DNA of 64,000 nt from Myxococcus guangdongensis (GCF_024198255.1 NZ_JAJVKW010000013.1:124001-188000), one strand, 5' to 3'; positions 42,349 through 55,400 are shown, numbered from the stretch's first letter. The notes: generated from the sequence alone by a model not told the origin. Made by a program: numbers and translations.

Positions 42349-45300
42349 AACGCCCCCTCTTCCCAGGCGATGGAGCCGCCCACGAGGCCGTGCAGGTACA
42401 CGTGGGGTTCCTCCAACCGGAACGCGTCCCGGACGTCGTCGAAGCGCAGCTCCCCCACCTGGCAGAGCCCGAGCTGCTGCTCCGCGGCGCGCAGCTCCAA
42501 CAGCTGCGAGATGAGCCCCGCCTCGAGCAGCGCGAAGTCCCGCCACTTCTCACCGTAGAGCGGCGCGATGGCGCGCCTGTCACACACCAGGAAGAGCGAG
42601 AACGCGGAGCTGGCGAACATGGGCCGGTTGGTGGGCGCGTGGAGGCTCGCGTCGAGCGCGTCCACCGCCGCGAGCCGCACCAGCGCGTGGCGCACCGGCT
42701 CGTGGTAGTACGCGCCCGCCTCCAGCCCCCGGACCCGTCCCGCGGCCACGTGGAGGTACAGCTGGACGCCGTACGCGCTCCCCGCCGAGCCGTACTGGTA
42801 TTTGAAGCGCCCCGCGACATCGAGCGAGCGCAGACACGACAGCAGGCGGCCCAGCGCCTGGGCCTCCACGGGCTCGGACGAGAAGGTCCGGTGGCTGGAG
42901 CGCTCCAGCTGACGGCGCCGCGCCTCGCCCTCCGCGAGCCCGGCCATCGGGACCACGGGCGCCCCCATGTCGAAGGTGCGGACTCCGTGACGCGCGCGCT
43001 TCCAGGCCTCGCGCTGCTCGGGGTCCAGCAGCAACCCCTCCTCGACCTTCGCGCTCGCGGGAGGGACCTCCGTCGACTGGCGCCGGGTGTAGTAGGCGAC
43101 GATGTCCGCGGTGTTGCGCAGCGTGAGGAACTCGGACATCCGGGGCCGGCTCCCGAAGGCCTGCTCCAACAACGTCGCCAGCTTGATGAGCTCCACCGAC
43201 GTGGCGCCGAGCTGGAGCAGCGAGGCCTCCGGCTCGACGCTGGGGCGCTTGAGGACCTCGGCGACGAGACGGGTGATTCGCGTGTAGACCTCTCCGCCGC
43301 GCGCATCCAGCGGCACCGCGCCGTGGGCGGGCTCCTCCACCGGCGTGGGCAGGGCCTTGCGGTCCACCTTGCCGTTCGACGATTGCGGCAGCGCCCGCAG
43401 CCGCATGAAGACGCCCGGCACCATGTAGTGCGGCAGCGTCCTGCCCAGGAACTCCCGCAGCGCGTCGTCGGTGGGCGCGGGCTGCCCCTCCACGGGAGTG
43501 ACGTAGCCCACCAGCTTGCGCTGCGTGCGCTCCCCGGGAGCGGCGACGACGGCCTCGCGGATGGCGGGATGACGCGCGAGCGCGGCCTCGATTTCACCCA
43601 GCTCGATGCGGTGTCCGGCGACCTTGACCTGGAAGTCCTTGCGGCCCAGGAACTCGATGACCCCACCGGGCAGGAAGCGGCCCAGGTCGCCCGTGCGGTA
43701 GAGGCGCTCGCCCGTGCCCGGATGCGTGAAGAAGCGCGCGCGCGACATCTCCTCGTCACCGAAGTAGCCCCGGGCCAGACCGACCCCTCCGATGAAGAGG
43801 TCCCCCGGCACATGCTCCGGCCGCGGCGCCAGCGCCTCGTCGAGCACATGGAAGCGCTGGTTCAGCATCGGCCGGCCGTAGGGGATGCTGCGCGCCCCGG
43901 GCTCGACGTGGGTGATGGGGTGCAGAATCGACCAGACCGCGCCCTCGGTGGCCCCGCCCAGGCTGATGACCTGGATGTCGTGGGACAGCCTCCGGATGCG
44001 GTCCGGCAGCGTGACGGGAATCCAGTCACCGCTCATCAACACCAGGCGCAGGGACTCCGGGAGGCGCTCACCGCGCGTCTCCACCAGGTCCACCAGCATC
44101 TCCATCAGCGTCGGGACGGAGTTCCACACCGTCACGCGCTCCTCGCGCAGCCACCGCAGCCAGCTCGCGGGCTCCCACGTCGCGTCGGGCTCGGGCAGCA
44201 CGAGCGTCGCGCCCGCCGCCAGGCTCCCGAAGATGTCGTAGACCGACAGGTCGAAGCCGAGCGACGACAGGCCGAAGACCCGGTCCTCCGGGCCGACCCC
44301 GAAGCGGGCGTTGATGTCCTGGAGCGTGTTCGCCGCGGCGCGGTGCTCGACCATCACCCCCTTGGGGCGCCCCGTCGAACCCGAGGTGTAGATGCAGTAC
44401 GCCAGGTCCGCCGGCGAACGCGCGGGCGCGGGCGGAAGCGCGCCGTTCGCGCTGTCCGGGATGCTCACCACCTGGACGCCCTCCGGCCACGCGAACCGCT
44501 CCACCTGCCCCGGCTCCGTCACCACGATGCGGACCTTCCCCTCCTGGAGCAGGAGCCGACGGCGCTCATCCGGCAGCGTGGGGTCGATGGGGAGATACGC
44601 CGCCCCGGCCAGATGGATGGCCGTCACCGCGACCACCTGCCTCCAGCCCTTCTCCAGGATGACGGCGACCAACCCGTCGGGCCGCGCGTCCAGCTCGGCC
44701 AGTCGGGTCGCCAGCGCGCCCGCGTGTCCACGAAGCTCCGCGTAGCTCAACGTCCGCCCCGCGCTCACCACCGCGGCGTGAGCGGGTGCTCGCTGCGCCT
44801 GGGCCAGGAAGAGCGCCTCCAGGCGCGCCTCGGGGATGGGAGACGTGGTGGCGTTGAACGCCTCACGGCGCGCGGCCTGCGCGGCCGGCAGACGTACGGG
44901 AGAGCGAGCCTCCCAGGCGGCGTCATCCTCCGCGAGCCGACCGAGCAGGGCCTCGTAGGCCGCGAAGGCGTCCTCGAGCATGCCCGACGGGAAGAGCCCC
45001 TCCGGACTGTCCCAGGAGTAGCGCAGCGCCCCGTCCTCCTCCCGGACCTGGTGGTCGAGCCACACCTGCGGCGTCTGGGTGATGCCGTGGACCGTCTCGC
45101 CCAGCCACCCGAAGGGAGAGCCCGCGCCCGCGCTGCCGGGGCGGTGTCCCAGCAAGCTCGTGAAGACGATGGGCATGAGCGCCCCCGCGGCGCCCTCGCG
45201 CCGCCGCGCGCGCTCGCGCATCACCCGCATGCCGCTGAAGAGCAGGTGCTCGAGGTCGCGGGCCAGCTGCTCCCGGAGTTGGACCGCGCGCTGGGTGAAC

Positions 45301-46400
45301 GACGTGCCGCTCCCGTCGACCTCGAGCAGCACGTTCGTCGTGAAGTCACCAACCACCTTGTCGATGGCCGGGTGGATGGGCAGGCGCCTGAAGAGCGTGA
45401 GGTTGAGACAGAAGCGGGCGCTCTCGCTCCACGCCGCGAGCACCTCCGCGAACGCGGCGCAGACCACGCCGGAGCGGGTCAGCCCGGCTTGCGCGGACCG
45501 CTCCTTCAGCCGCTCCCACCGCCGCGCGTCCAGGCTCCCGCTCAGCCGCCGGAACGCGGGGCGCACCAGCTGCTCGGGAGGCGTGGCCAGGGGCAGCACC
45601 GGGGCTTCCGGCAGGTCATCCAGGCGCGCGCGCCAGTAGGCCTCGGCGCTCCGGTAGGCATTCGTGTCGCGGGCGGAGACCTCCGCGAGCACGTGCTCCC
45701 GGAAGGACACCGGCACCGGCTCCAGCACCTTCTCCGGCGTCACGTACAGCTCGCGCCACTCCTCGAGGAGCGCGAGCACGGCGGCGGCATCCATCGTGAT
45801 GGCGTCGATGTCCAGGTGGATGCGCGTGCGGTGCCCATCGAGCAGCGTCGCGCGCAGCTCGAAGGTGGGCCATTGCCCCAGGGGCACGGAGCGGTTGGAG
45901 AGCTCCTGTCGAATCCCGGCGAGCTTCGACTCGACGACGTCCGAGGCCTGGCCACGCAGGTCCAGCACGGGCATGGAGAAGGTGGGCACCTGCTCCAGCA
46001 CGCGCTGCTCTCCCGACGGGAGCACCACGGCGCGCAGCATCGCGTGCCGTTCGATGAGGCGCCGCCACGCGCGAGACAGCCGCTCCACGTCCAGCTCGCG
46101 CCCGTCGAGCTCATGGTACAGGTGACAGGAGATGCCCCCGACGCCGAAGTCGGTGCCGCGTCCGACCAGATAGGCCTCCTGGATTTCGGTCAGCGGGAAG
46201 GGCGCGTGCTCCTGCTCGGAGCGGAGGGCCTCGCCCTGCCGCCGGAGCAGCTCGAGCACCTCCGCCTTCCGGGCGGCGATGTGCTGCTGCAGCTCGGGCG
46301 TGATGACGTTGCGCGCGGCGCGGACCCGGAGGTGCTCGCCCTCGACCTTGAGCTCCACACCCAGGCGCGTCAGCTCGGCAATGAGTTCGGTGGCATTCAA
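42345..46400 (-). CDS. mtaC: MtaC-type NRPS: docking-Cy-A(Cys)-PCP-Ox
   Basis: 1351 residues from a TTG at 46400 that shares TTGA with the mtaB stop. No ATG fits, and this start aligns with the docking N-termini of MtaD and MtaG; GGAGGAG lies eight bases upstream. TubC docking covers 1-54. The heterocyclisation domain covers about 68-490, with D199-x4-D204. A covers about 515-1020 (YTSGSTGRPKG at 671); its code D-L-Y-N-L-S-L-V fits cysteine. PCP is at about 1040-1105 (LGATSVEL, Ser1068). A C-terminal FMN oxidase of nitroreductase/SagB type is at about 1165-1340 (SSHRTFSSEP). It builds the first thiazole by cyclising and oxidising cysteine. It ends WEEGAL, facing the MtaD docking domain. Confidence 0.92.
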   Translation of the reverse strand: MNATELIAELTRLGVELKVEGEHLRVRAARNVITPELQQHIAARKAEVLELLRRQGEALRSEQEHAPFPLTEIQEAYLVGRGTDFGVGGISCHLYHELDGRELDVERLSRAWRRLIERHAMLRAVVLPSGEQRVLEQVPTFSMPVLDLRGQASDVVESKLAGIRQELSNRSVPLGQWPTFELRATLLDGHRTRIHLDIDAITMDAAAVLALLEEWRELYVTPEKVLEPVPVSFREHVLAEVSARDTNAYRSAEAYWRARLDDLPEAPVLPLATPPEQLVRPAFRRLSGSLDARRWERLKERSAQAGLTRSGVVCAAFAEVLAAWSESARFCLNLTLFRRLPIHPAIDKVVGDFTTNVLLEVDGSGTSFTQRAVQLREQLARDLEHLLFSGMRVMRERARRREGAAGALMPIVFTSLLGHRPGSAGAGSPFGWLGETVHGITQTPQVWLDHQVREEDGALRYSWDSPEGLFPSGMLEDAFAAYEALLGRLAEDDAAWEARSPVRLPAAQAARREAFNATTSPIPEARLEALFLAQAQRAPAHAAVVSAGRTLSYAELRGHAGALATRLAELDARPDGLVAVILEKGWRQVVAVTAIHLAGAAYLPIDPTLPDERRRLLLQEGKVRIVVTEPGQVERFAWPEGVQVVSIPDSANGALPPAPARSPADLAYCIYTSGSTGRPKGVMVEHRAAANTLQDINARFGVGPEDRVFGLSSLGFDLSVYDIFGSLAAGATLVLPEPDATWEPASWLRWLREERVTVWNSVPTLMEMLVDLVETRGERLPESLRLVLMSGDWIPVTLPDRIRRLSHDIQVISLGGATEGAVWSILHPITHVEPGARSIPYGRPMLNQRFHVLDEALAPRPEHVPGDLFIGGVGLARGYFGDEEMSRARFFTHPGTGERLYRTGDLGRFLPGGVIEFLGRKDFQVKVAGHRIELGEIEAALARHPAIREAVVAAPGERTQRKLVGYVTPVEGQPAPTDDALREFLGRTLPHYMVPGVFMRLRALPQSSNGKVDRKALPTPVEEPAHGAVPLDARGGEVYTRITRLVAEVLKRPSVEPEASLLQLGATSVELIKLATLLEQAFGSRPRMSEFLTLRNTADIVAYYTRRQSTEVPPASAKVEEGLLLDPEQREAWKRARHGVRTFDMGAPVVPMAGLAEGEARRRQLERSSHRTFSSEPVEAQALGRLLSCLRSLDVAGRFKYQYGSAGSAYGVQLYLHVAAGRVRGLEAGAYYHEPVRHALVRLAAVDALDASLHAPTNRPMFASSAFSLFLVCDRRAIAPLYGEKWRDFALLEAGLISQLLELRAAEQQLGLCQVGELRFDDVRDAFRLEEPHVYLHGLVGGSIAWEEGAL

Positions 46401-49400
46401 AATTGGAACTCCTCCATCGGGTCATCAAGGGCCGCCTCCGGCGGAGGCGGCACGGCATCGAGGCTTTCCAGGACGAGCGTCACGAGGTCGTCGAAGCTCA
46501 GACCGCTCAGCAGCTTCACGGCCGGAACGGAGAGCCCCAGCGCCAGCTCCAGCCGCGCCTTGAGCTTCATGCCCATCAGCGAGTCGAAGCCGAAGCGGAC
46601 CAGGGGCAGGCGGCCGTCGGCCAGGTCTCCTGGGAGGGCCAGCATCGAGACCACCTCGCGCCGCAGCGAGCCTTCGACGCGCGCCCTCCGCGCCTCGGGC
46701 GTCATCCGGACCAGCTCCTGGAGTGGAGGCAGCCCCTCGGGCGCGGCCGTCCGGGAGACCCGGGGCTGCGCGCGGATGAAGTCGGTGAGGAGCGAGGCGT
46801 GGTCCGCGGAGGGATAGACCTGTCCCCACTTCGCCCAGTCGATGCGGGCGATGCCCACGTGCGTCTCGGTCGTTCCCCGCAGGAGCCTGCCCAGGATGGC
46901 CACGCCTTCGTCCGGCGCGAGGCTCTCCACGCCGAGGGCCTCGAGCCGGGCGCCCCGGTCGGCCCGCGCCGCCGCGAGTCCGACCTCCGCCCAGGGCCCC
47001 CACGCCAGCGAGCACGCGGGCAGTCCACGCGCCCGCCGCTCGGCGGCCAGCGCATCCAGGAAGGCGTTCGCGGCGCTGTAGTTGGCCTGCCCCACCCCGC
47101 CGAGCAGCGCGGCGATGGAGGAGAACATCACGAAGAAGTCGAGCGGGTCCTCTCGCGTCTGCTGGTCCAGGTGGAGCGCCCCCGCGACCTTCGGCCGCAG
47201 GACCCGCTCGATGCGCTCGCGCTCCTGTCGGACGAGCAACGCATCATCGAGCAACCCCGCCGCGTGGATGACGCCGCGAAGCGGAGGCAGGTCCGCGCGC
47301 AGCTCCGACAGCGCACGCGCGAGGGACTCCCGCTCGCCCACGTCCGCCGCGAGCACGCGCACCGTGACGCCCTCCGCCGCGAGGGCCTGGAGCACGACGC
47401 GGGCCTCCTCGGAAGGCGCGTTGCGCCCCAGGAGCGCCAGGTGCCGCGCGCCCTCCTTCGCGAGCCACCGCGCGCACCGCAGCCCCAGCCCGCCCAGGCC
47501 TCCAGTGATGAGGTACGTGGCGTCCGCGACGACGGGCACGGGGCCGGGCTCGGGGATGACGTCCAGGGATTGGAGCCGCTGCGCGAGCCGCACGCCGTCC
47601 CGCCAGGCGATGCGGTCCTCGCCATCCAGGAGCCGCAGCTCCGTGCACAGCGAATGCACCGTGTCCGCGGCGGGCGCGGGGTCCAGGTCCACGAGCGTGC
47701 AGCGGAGCTCGGGGTGCTCGTGGCGCAACGTGGCCCCGAGCCCCCAGAGCGGCGCCTGCGCCAGCCGGAGCGCGTGCCCCGCGTCCGTCGCCTGCGCGCC
47801 CCGCGTGACGAGCCACAGCCTGGGAGGCACGGCGCGCTTCAGCTGCGTCAAGGCCTGGAGGACCCGCACCGCGCCGACCAGGACCTCGGTGATGACCCGC
47901 GCCTCGCTCCCGGGCTCCAGGGCTTCGACATCGAGGGCCGCCAGGTACATCACCCCGCGACAGGTGCCCGCGCCGAGCGCCTGTTCCAATCGGCGCTCCA
48001 GTGAAGCCTCCGACTCCGTGGGCTCAGGGGACGCCATCACCTGGCACGACGAGCCTTCGGTCGCGAGCCGGTCCGCCACCGCGGCGCCGACGCCTCCACG
48101 GTCCGTCAGCAGCAGCCAGGGTCCCGTCTCCCGCGTCGGAGTCGCGACGGGAGGCGATGGCCGCCAGCGGACCTGGAACAACTCCTGGCCGAGCGCACGC
48201 ACGCGGTCTCTCGCGAAGGCCTCGCGAGGAGCACGCTTGACGACGAGCCCATCGATCCACGCGACTGTCGCGCCATCCTCACCGAAGAGGCGGAAGTCGG
48301 CGCTCAGCGTCTCGCCGCCATGACCGCCGTCGGGCCGCAGCGCCGCGTGGGCCCAGAGCGTGCCGCGAGGTGGCGACAGGAAGACCACGCCTTCGATGCC
48401 CACGGGAATCAGGGGCACGCCGTCATCGCGCACGATGCCCGGGACACCGCGCAGGACATGGAAGAGGGAGTCGATCAACCCGGGGTGCAGCGGCGTCGCC
48501 GGTTGCCGGTCCTCAGGCTCCGGCGCGCGCATGCACCCCAACGCCTCGCGCTCCCCCTGCCAGAGCTGCTCGACCCAGCGGAAGCGCCGCCCGAGCGAGA
48601 TGCCCTCGGCATCCATCGTCTCGTAGACCCGCGGCACCTCGAGGGGCTTCGGACATCGCGCGCGCAGTTGCTCCAGCGACGCGGCCGCGTCGACTCGCGG
48701 CGCGCCGGCGCGCAGCACCTTGCCCTCCGCGTGGAGCACCCAGTCACCCTCGCCGCCCGCTTCCTGGCTCTGGATGCGGAAGGACGCTCGCCCCGACTGC
48801 TCCGCCCCCACCACCACCGAGACGGGACGCGAGCGCCCCTCCTCCACGACGAGCGCGCGAGGGAAGACGATGTCGGCCAGGCGAATCGGCGCGGCGCCAT
48901 GGAGCGACTGGAGCGCCGAGAGCACCATCGAGACATGGCCGGCGCCCGCCACCACCACCGCGCCGTGGAGCAGGTGCTCGCGCAGCAGCGGCATCCGCTC
49001 CACCGACAGCTCCACCTCGAACAAGGTCTCCGCCAGCGGAGAGCGCACCCGGCGCCCATGAAGGGGCAACGCCTCCTGCGTGGAAGCGGGCCTCGATGCG
49101 GCGGGAGACGGGCTCGCGACCCAGTAGCGCTCCTTGCGCCAGGGGTAGGATGGCAGCGCCACCAACGCTCCGCCCTCCGGGAAGAGCTGCTCCCACGCCG
49201 GCGAGACGCCCGCGACGAACAGGCCGCCCAGCAGCGCGCGCAGGGTGTGGCGCTCGGCCTCTCCCCGCCGCAGCGCGGACACCACCGTCGCGCTCCGCCC
49301 CGTCTGCTGGAAGCACTGCTGCACCGGACGCGACAGGACGGCGTTGGGCCCAATCTCGACGAACAGCGAATGGCCCTCGCTCGCGAGCGCGGAGATGGCG

Positions 49401-52400
49401 GGCGCGAAGCGCACGGGCTGTCGGAGGTTCCGGGCCCAGTAGTCGCGGTCGAAGTCACGGCCCTCCGCGCGCAGCCCACTGACCGAGGAGAAGATGGGGA
49501 GCGACTCGGGCCGTGGGGCCAGGCCCTCCAGCGCCTGTCGCAGCGCCTCCAGGTGGGGCTCCACCGCGTGGCTGTGCGACGCGTAGTCCAGGCCGAGCCG
49601 ACGACAGGAGACCCCTCGCGCCGACAGGGCGCCGAGCACCTCCTCCATCGCCTCCGCGTCACCGGAGAGGAGCACCGACGTCGGACTGTTGAGCGCGGCG
49701 ACGGACAGCCGAGTGCCATGATTCGCGATGGCTTCGGTGGCCTCGGCCTCGGAGAGTTCCACGGCGCTCATCGCGCCGGTCCCCGCGATGGCCGCGAGGA
49801 TGCGGCTGCGCTCGAGGGTGATGCGCATCGCGTCCTCGACCGAGAGGACTCCCGCGGCGTGGGCCGCCGCCACCTCGCCGATGCTGGACCCCAGGACCGC
49901 GTCGGGCTCCACGCCCCAGGAGCGCAGCAGCGCCACGAGCGCCGCCTGGAGCGCGAAGTGCGCGGGCTGGGAGATGTGGGCCAGCTCGAAGCGGGGCTGC
50001 TCTCGTTGCAGCTCCTCGATGACGGACCAGCCCGCGAGCTTCATCAGCACGGCGTCCACGGACCGCAGGGCCTCGCGGAAGACGGGCTCCTCCTCGAGGA
50101 GCGCTCGCCCCGCGCCGGACCACTGCCCTCCCTGTCCGGTGAACAGGAAGACGACCCTGGGAGCCGCGCCGGGAAGGGCATAGCCGGACGTGACATCCGG
50201 ATGCGACAGGCCACGAAGGAAGGCGTCCATCGCCTCCGCGGCGCTACTTCGGGAACGAGCCACCACGGCGAGCCGATGCTCGTGGTGACTCCGACGACAG
50301 CTCGTGGAGTAACAGAGGTCGCGCCACGCCGCGCCCCCCTCTCCGGTCAGCGTCGCGGACAGGCGCCCCGCGGCCTCGCGCAGGGACTCCGCGGAGCGGG
50401 CCGACAGGACGAGCAGCTCGGGGCGCTCCAGGGACGCCGGGGCCTCCGCGCGAGGCTCACGCTTCGGGGCCTCCTCGAGGACCACGTGGGCATTCGTCCC
50501 GCTGAAGCCGAACGAGCTGACCCCGGCGATGCGCCGCGCTCCGTCCGGGACACGCCACGCGCGGTGCTCGGCAATCACCTCGACGGGCAGCTCGGCCCAG
50601 GGGATGTGGGGACTGGGCTCCTTGAAGTGGAGGCTGCGCGGCAGCTCGGCCTGTCCCAGCGCGAGGATGGCCTTGATGAGGCTGGCGATTCCCGCCGCGC
50701 CCTCCAGGTGTCCCAGGTTCGTCTTGACCGAACCGATTCCCAGCGGCGAGGAGGCGGGGCGTCCACGACCGAGGACCGCCGCGAGGGCCTGCACCTCGAT
50801 GGGGTCCCCGAGCGAGGTCCCCGTGCCGTGTGCCTCGACATAGCCGACGTCGAGCGGGGCGACGCCCCCCTGGCGCAGGGCGCTCTCGATGACGCGCTCC
50901 TGGGCGGGCCTGCTCGGCGCCGTGAGCCCGTTGGAGCGGCCATCCTGGTTGACGGCCGTCCCCCGGATGACGGCGAGGACGGGGTCCCCCGCCGCGAGCG
51001 CCTCCGACAGGCGCTTGAGGACCACCACGCCCGCGCCTTCTCCCCGCACATATCCATTGGCGGAGCTGTCGAAGGCCTTGCAGGCACCGTCCGGGGACAG
51101 CGCCTTGAGCTTCGAGAAGTAGACCGTCATGCGCGGCGAGAGCAGCAGGTTCGAGCCGCCCACGAGCGCGACGTCACACTCCCCCTCGCGCAGGCTCTGG
51201 CAGGCGAGGTGTGTGGCGACCAGGGACGAGGAGCAGGCGGTGTCGACGGCGAAGGTGGGGCCCTCCAGGCCCAGCGCGTACGCGATGCGTCCGGCCGCCA
51301 CGCTCAGCACGCCACCGGAGCCCGAGTAGGCGTTGATGCCGCGTGCATCGGAGGCATTGAGCTCCAGCAGCGCGTAGTCGCTCAGGCAGATGCCCAGGAA
51401 CACCCCGGTGGGGGTGCCCTTGAGCCGCTCCACCGCCATCCCCGCGCGCTCCAGCGCCTCCCAGCTCAACTCCAGCAACATCCGCTGCTGCGGGTCCATC
51501 GACCGGGCTTCCGCGCCGGAGATGCCGAAGAACGAGGCGTCGAACGCGTCGATGTCGTCGAGGAAGCCACCGTGCCGCGAGTACGTCTTGCCCGGGGCCT
51601 CCGGGTCCGCGTCGTACCAGTCGTCGAGCGTCCACCGCGACGCGGGCACCTCGCGCACCGCGTTCACCCCGTCGGCGAGCAGGCGCCAGTAGTCCTCCGG
51701 GCTCCGGATGCCCCCGGGCAGCCGGCAGGACATGCCCACCACGGCGATGGGCTCCGCGCCGTCCACGGCCGCCCCGCGGGCCTTCACGGTCCGAGGCGCC
51801 GGCTCCGAGGCCACCTTGTCGGCGGCGGGGATTTCACGCGCCAGGAAGTCGAGGAGCTGCTCCAAGCTCGGGTGGTCGAACAACAACGTGACGGGCAGGG
51901 GCCGACCGAGCGCGGCGGACAAGGCGTTGCGCAGCTGCAACGCCATCAGGGAGTCGAGCCCCAGCTCCTGGAGCGGCCGACGAGGGTCGATGGGCGACGA
52001 GGACGACAGCCCGAGGACGTCCGCCGCCTGCGTCTGGAGCAGCGAGAGCAATCGGGCGCGGGCTTCACGGGGCGAGGCCCCCACGAACGCCACCGAGGGC
52101 GGCGCAGGGCGGGTGGGCTCGGCGCGACGAGGCGCGAGCACCTCGAAGAAGGGAGGGAGTCCCTCGCGCACCGGGCGCGCGCTGGCGGCCGCGACCACGG
52201 GCTGCGTGAGGTCGGCGCCGAGGATGCCTTCCAGCGACGCGAGGGCCGCGGCGGGGGCGAGCATCCCCAGCCCGAAGCCGGACCAGGACCTGCCGGCGTC
52301 GGCGGACAGGCGCGCGGCCATGCCCACCTCGGCCCAGGGCCCCCAGTTGATGCTCGTGGCCGTCAGACCGTTGGCGCGTCGGTGATGGGCCAGCGCGTCG

Positions 52401-55400
52401 AGGAAGGCATTGGCGGCGGCATAGCTGGCCTGCCCCGTGGTCCCGAAGACGGCGCTCACCGAGGAGAACAGGACGAAGAAGTCGAGGCGCGACTCGAGGG
52501 TCTCGAGGTGGAGGTTGAGCGCCCCCTGGATTTTGGGAGCGAGGACGTGGGCCATCCGCGCCGTGTCCTGGAGCACCAGGAGCCCATCGTCGAGGACTCC
52601 CGCGGCATGCACCACGCCTCGGAGCGGCGGCATCGACGCGCGGCACGCCGCCAGCACCCGCGCGACCTCCTCGCGCGATGACACGTCTCCCTGGCCCACG
52701 GTGACGGTTGCCCCTGCGGCGCGCAGCGCGTCCACGCGTGCTTGCGCGAGCGGCTCCGGCGCGCGGCGGCCCATGAGGACCAGGTGACGCGCGCCCCGGT
52801 CCACCATCCACCGGGCGACCTCGAGCCCCAGACCGCCGAGCCCTCCGGTGATGAGGTACGTGGCGTCGGCAACGAGCGGCGGTGGACGGAGCGTGCGCGG
52901 AAGCCGCGCGCGCATGAGCCGGGCCACGAGGCGACGACCCGAGCGGAAGGCGATGCGGTCCTCGTCGTGCGACAACGAGAGTTCCTGGGCGAGCAGCGCC
53001 GCGTCATCGGCGGCTCCGGCCGGGTCCAGGTCGATGCGCACACAGCGCAGCTCCGGATGTTCGAGGGCCACCACGTGGCCCAAGCCCCAGAGCGGCGACT
53101 GTTCGATGGCGATGTCGCCAACATCCGCGCCGGTCGACTGCGCGCCCCGCGTCACCAGGACCAGGCGCGGTGAAGTCCCACCCCCGCAGGACGCCAGGAG
53201 CTTCACGAGCCCGACAGCACGCTCGAAACCTTCGAGCGGCGCAGTCGTATCGAGGCCTCGGAGGTCGACGACTCCGACGCGAGCCTGTGTCGAGTCACCG
53301 AGCGCATCGAGGCGTTCGAGCAGGCGCCGCTCGTCGTCCATGCCAGAGGAACTCGCCTCCACGCGAGTCCCAGGACGCCCGAGGTCGTCGGAGGAGCTCG
53401 CCTCCACGCGCGCGCCACGAAGCTCGAGCACAGCGGAGGGCACCTCCCCGCCAGCGTCTGGATGCGCGCGGCTGTAAGTGAGGCCCTCTCCGTGAGACTC
53501 GGGACGCGCGAGGCCGGTGGAGACCACCTCCACGCGCGCACCATGACGCTCCAGCTGTCGGGCAAGCGACTCAGCGAAGCCACCCTGGTCCGCGAGCAGC
53601 ACCCAGGAGTGGGACTCCGAGGTGGAGGCCAGCGCCGCCACGGGCCGCGGCTGCCACTCCACCTGGAAGTGCAGCGGCGCCGCCCCCGTGTCGCGTCGCA
53701 GGACCGTGTCCCGGGGCGCCCGGCGAATCGTCAGGCCGCGGACCTCCGCCACGACCCCACCTGCCTCGTCCAGCAACCGCAGGTCCACCGTCGAGGCTTC
53801 ATCGACCGCGCCCGTTCCCGAGCGAAGCACGAGGTGACAGAAGCGCGGACGCTGAGCCCCGTGGAGCACGAACCGGTCGATGCCGATGGGAACGAAGGCC
53901 AGCCCGTCGATGGACGAGAAGCCGGAGACCGCGCCCAGCACCTGGAAGCACGAGTCGATGAGCCCCGGATGCAGCCGGTAGTCCTCCGCGCCATCACCGG
54001 CCTCCGGCAGACGCAACCGCCCCAGCGCCTCGCGCTCGCCCCGGGAGACAGCCTCCAGCCAGCGGAACTGGCGACCCAGCACCAACCCCTGTCGGTCGAT
54101 GCCGTCGTAGAAGCGCTCGATGGACGCGAGCGGCGCGAAGCGGGCCTCGAGCCCGGCGAGCGGCTCGGCCGAGGAGGGCTCTTCCGCGCCTCGCTCCAGT
54201 CGTCCGGTGGCGTGCAGCGTCCACCGAGGAGACTCCGCGTCGTCGCTCGTGGGCCGGGTCGACAGTCGGAAGTCGCCACCCGCCAAGATGGACACCTGGA
54301 AGACCCGCTCCTCCGAGTCCTCCATCACGATGGGACTCAGGAACAGCACGTCCTGGACGCGGCAGCCCTCCGGCCCCCAGAGTCCCCTGGCCGCGTCGAG
54401 CAGCATGCCGACCATGCTCGCGCCCGCGACCACCACCGTGCCGTAGAGCCGGTGGTCAGCGAGCAGCCGCACGCGGTCCGCCCGAAGCGAGGACTCGAAG
54501 CGCGCCTCACCGTGAGGAGCCTCCACCGCGCGCCCCAACAACGGATGCACCGTGCCTGGCGCCGCGCCGGGCGCGACGTCGAACCAGTAGCGCTCGCGCT
54601 GCCAGGCATAGGACGGCAGCGCCACCCGTCGGCCACCCCGAGGGAAGACCCCCTTCCACGAGGGCTCACGCCCCAACGTGTGGAGCGCCCCCAACGCGGC
54701 GAGCATCGTGACGCGAGGAGGGCGGTCCCGCCGCGCGGAGAACAGCGCCGCCGTCCCCTCCACCCCCGACGCCTCCAACGTCCGGGCCAGCGACTGCGAC
54801 AACACCGGATGCGGGGAGACCTCGACGAAGACACGGCAGCCGTCGGCGAGCATCGCCTGGAGGGCCGGCGCGAACAGGACCCGCTGTCGGATGTTGGCGC
54901 GCCAGTGGTCGGCGTCGAGCTCCGAGTCCAGGACGCGCCCGCCCCGCACGGTGGAGTACAGCGGCGTCACCAGCGCCTTCGGCGCGAGCGTCCGCGTGCA
55001 GTCGTCGAGCTCCGCCAGATGCGCGTCCATCTGCGCGCTGTGGAAGGCATGGTCGACGTTCAGGAGCCGAAAGCGAATCCCCTGCGCCTGGAGGCCGTCC
55101 AGCAGCGACTCCAGCGACGCGCGCGCCCCCGAGACGACGATGTCCTCCGGGCCGTTGAGCGCGGCGACCGACAGCGCGTCACCATGCGGCGCGAGGAGCG
55201 GAGACAAGCGCTCGAGCGAGGCCGCCACGGTGGCCATGCCTCCGAGCCCGGCCGTCTTCCCCATCAAGCGGCTGCGGCTCACGACAAGGGCCATCGCCTC
55301 ATCGAGCGACAGCGCGCCCGCGACGTGCGCGGCGCTGACCTCTCCGATGCTGTGCCCCACCACCGCGTCGGGACGGATGCCCCACGCCGCCCACAGCGCG

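Noticed and set aside
42349-42546. Upstream extension of mtaD to 42546
   Set aside because: It lies within the mtaC oxidase coding sequence in another frame; GTG 42348 overlaps the mtaC stop and starts the conserved docking domain.
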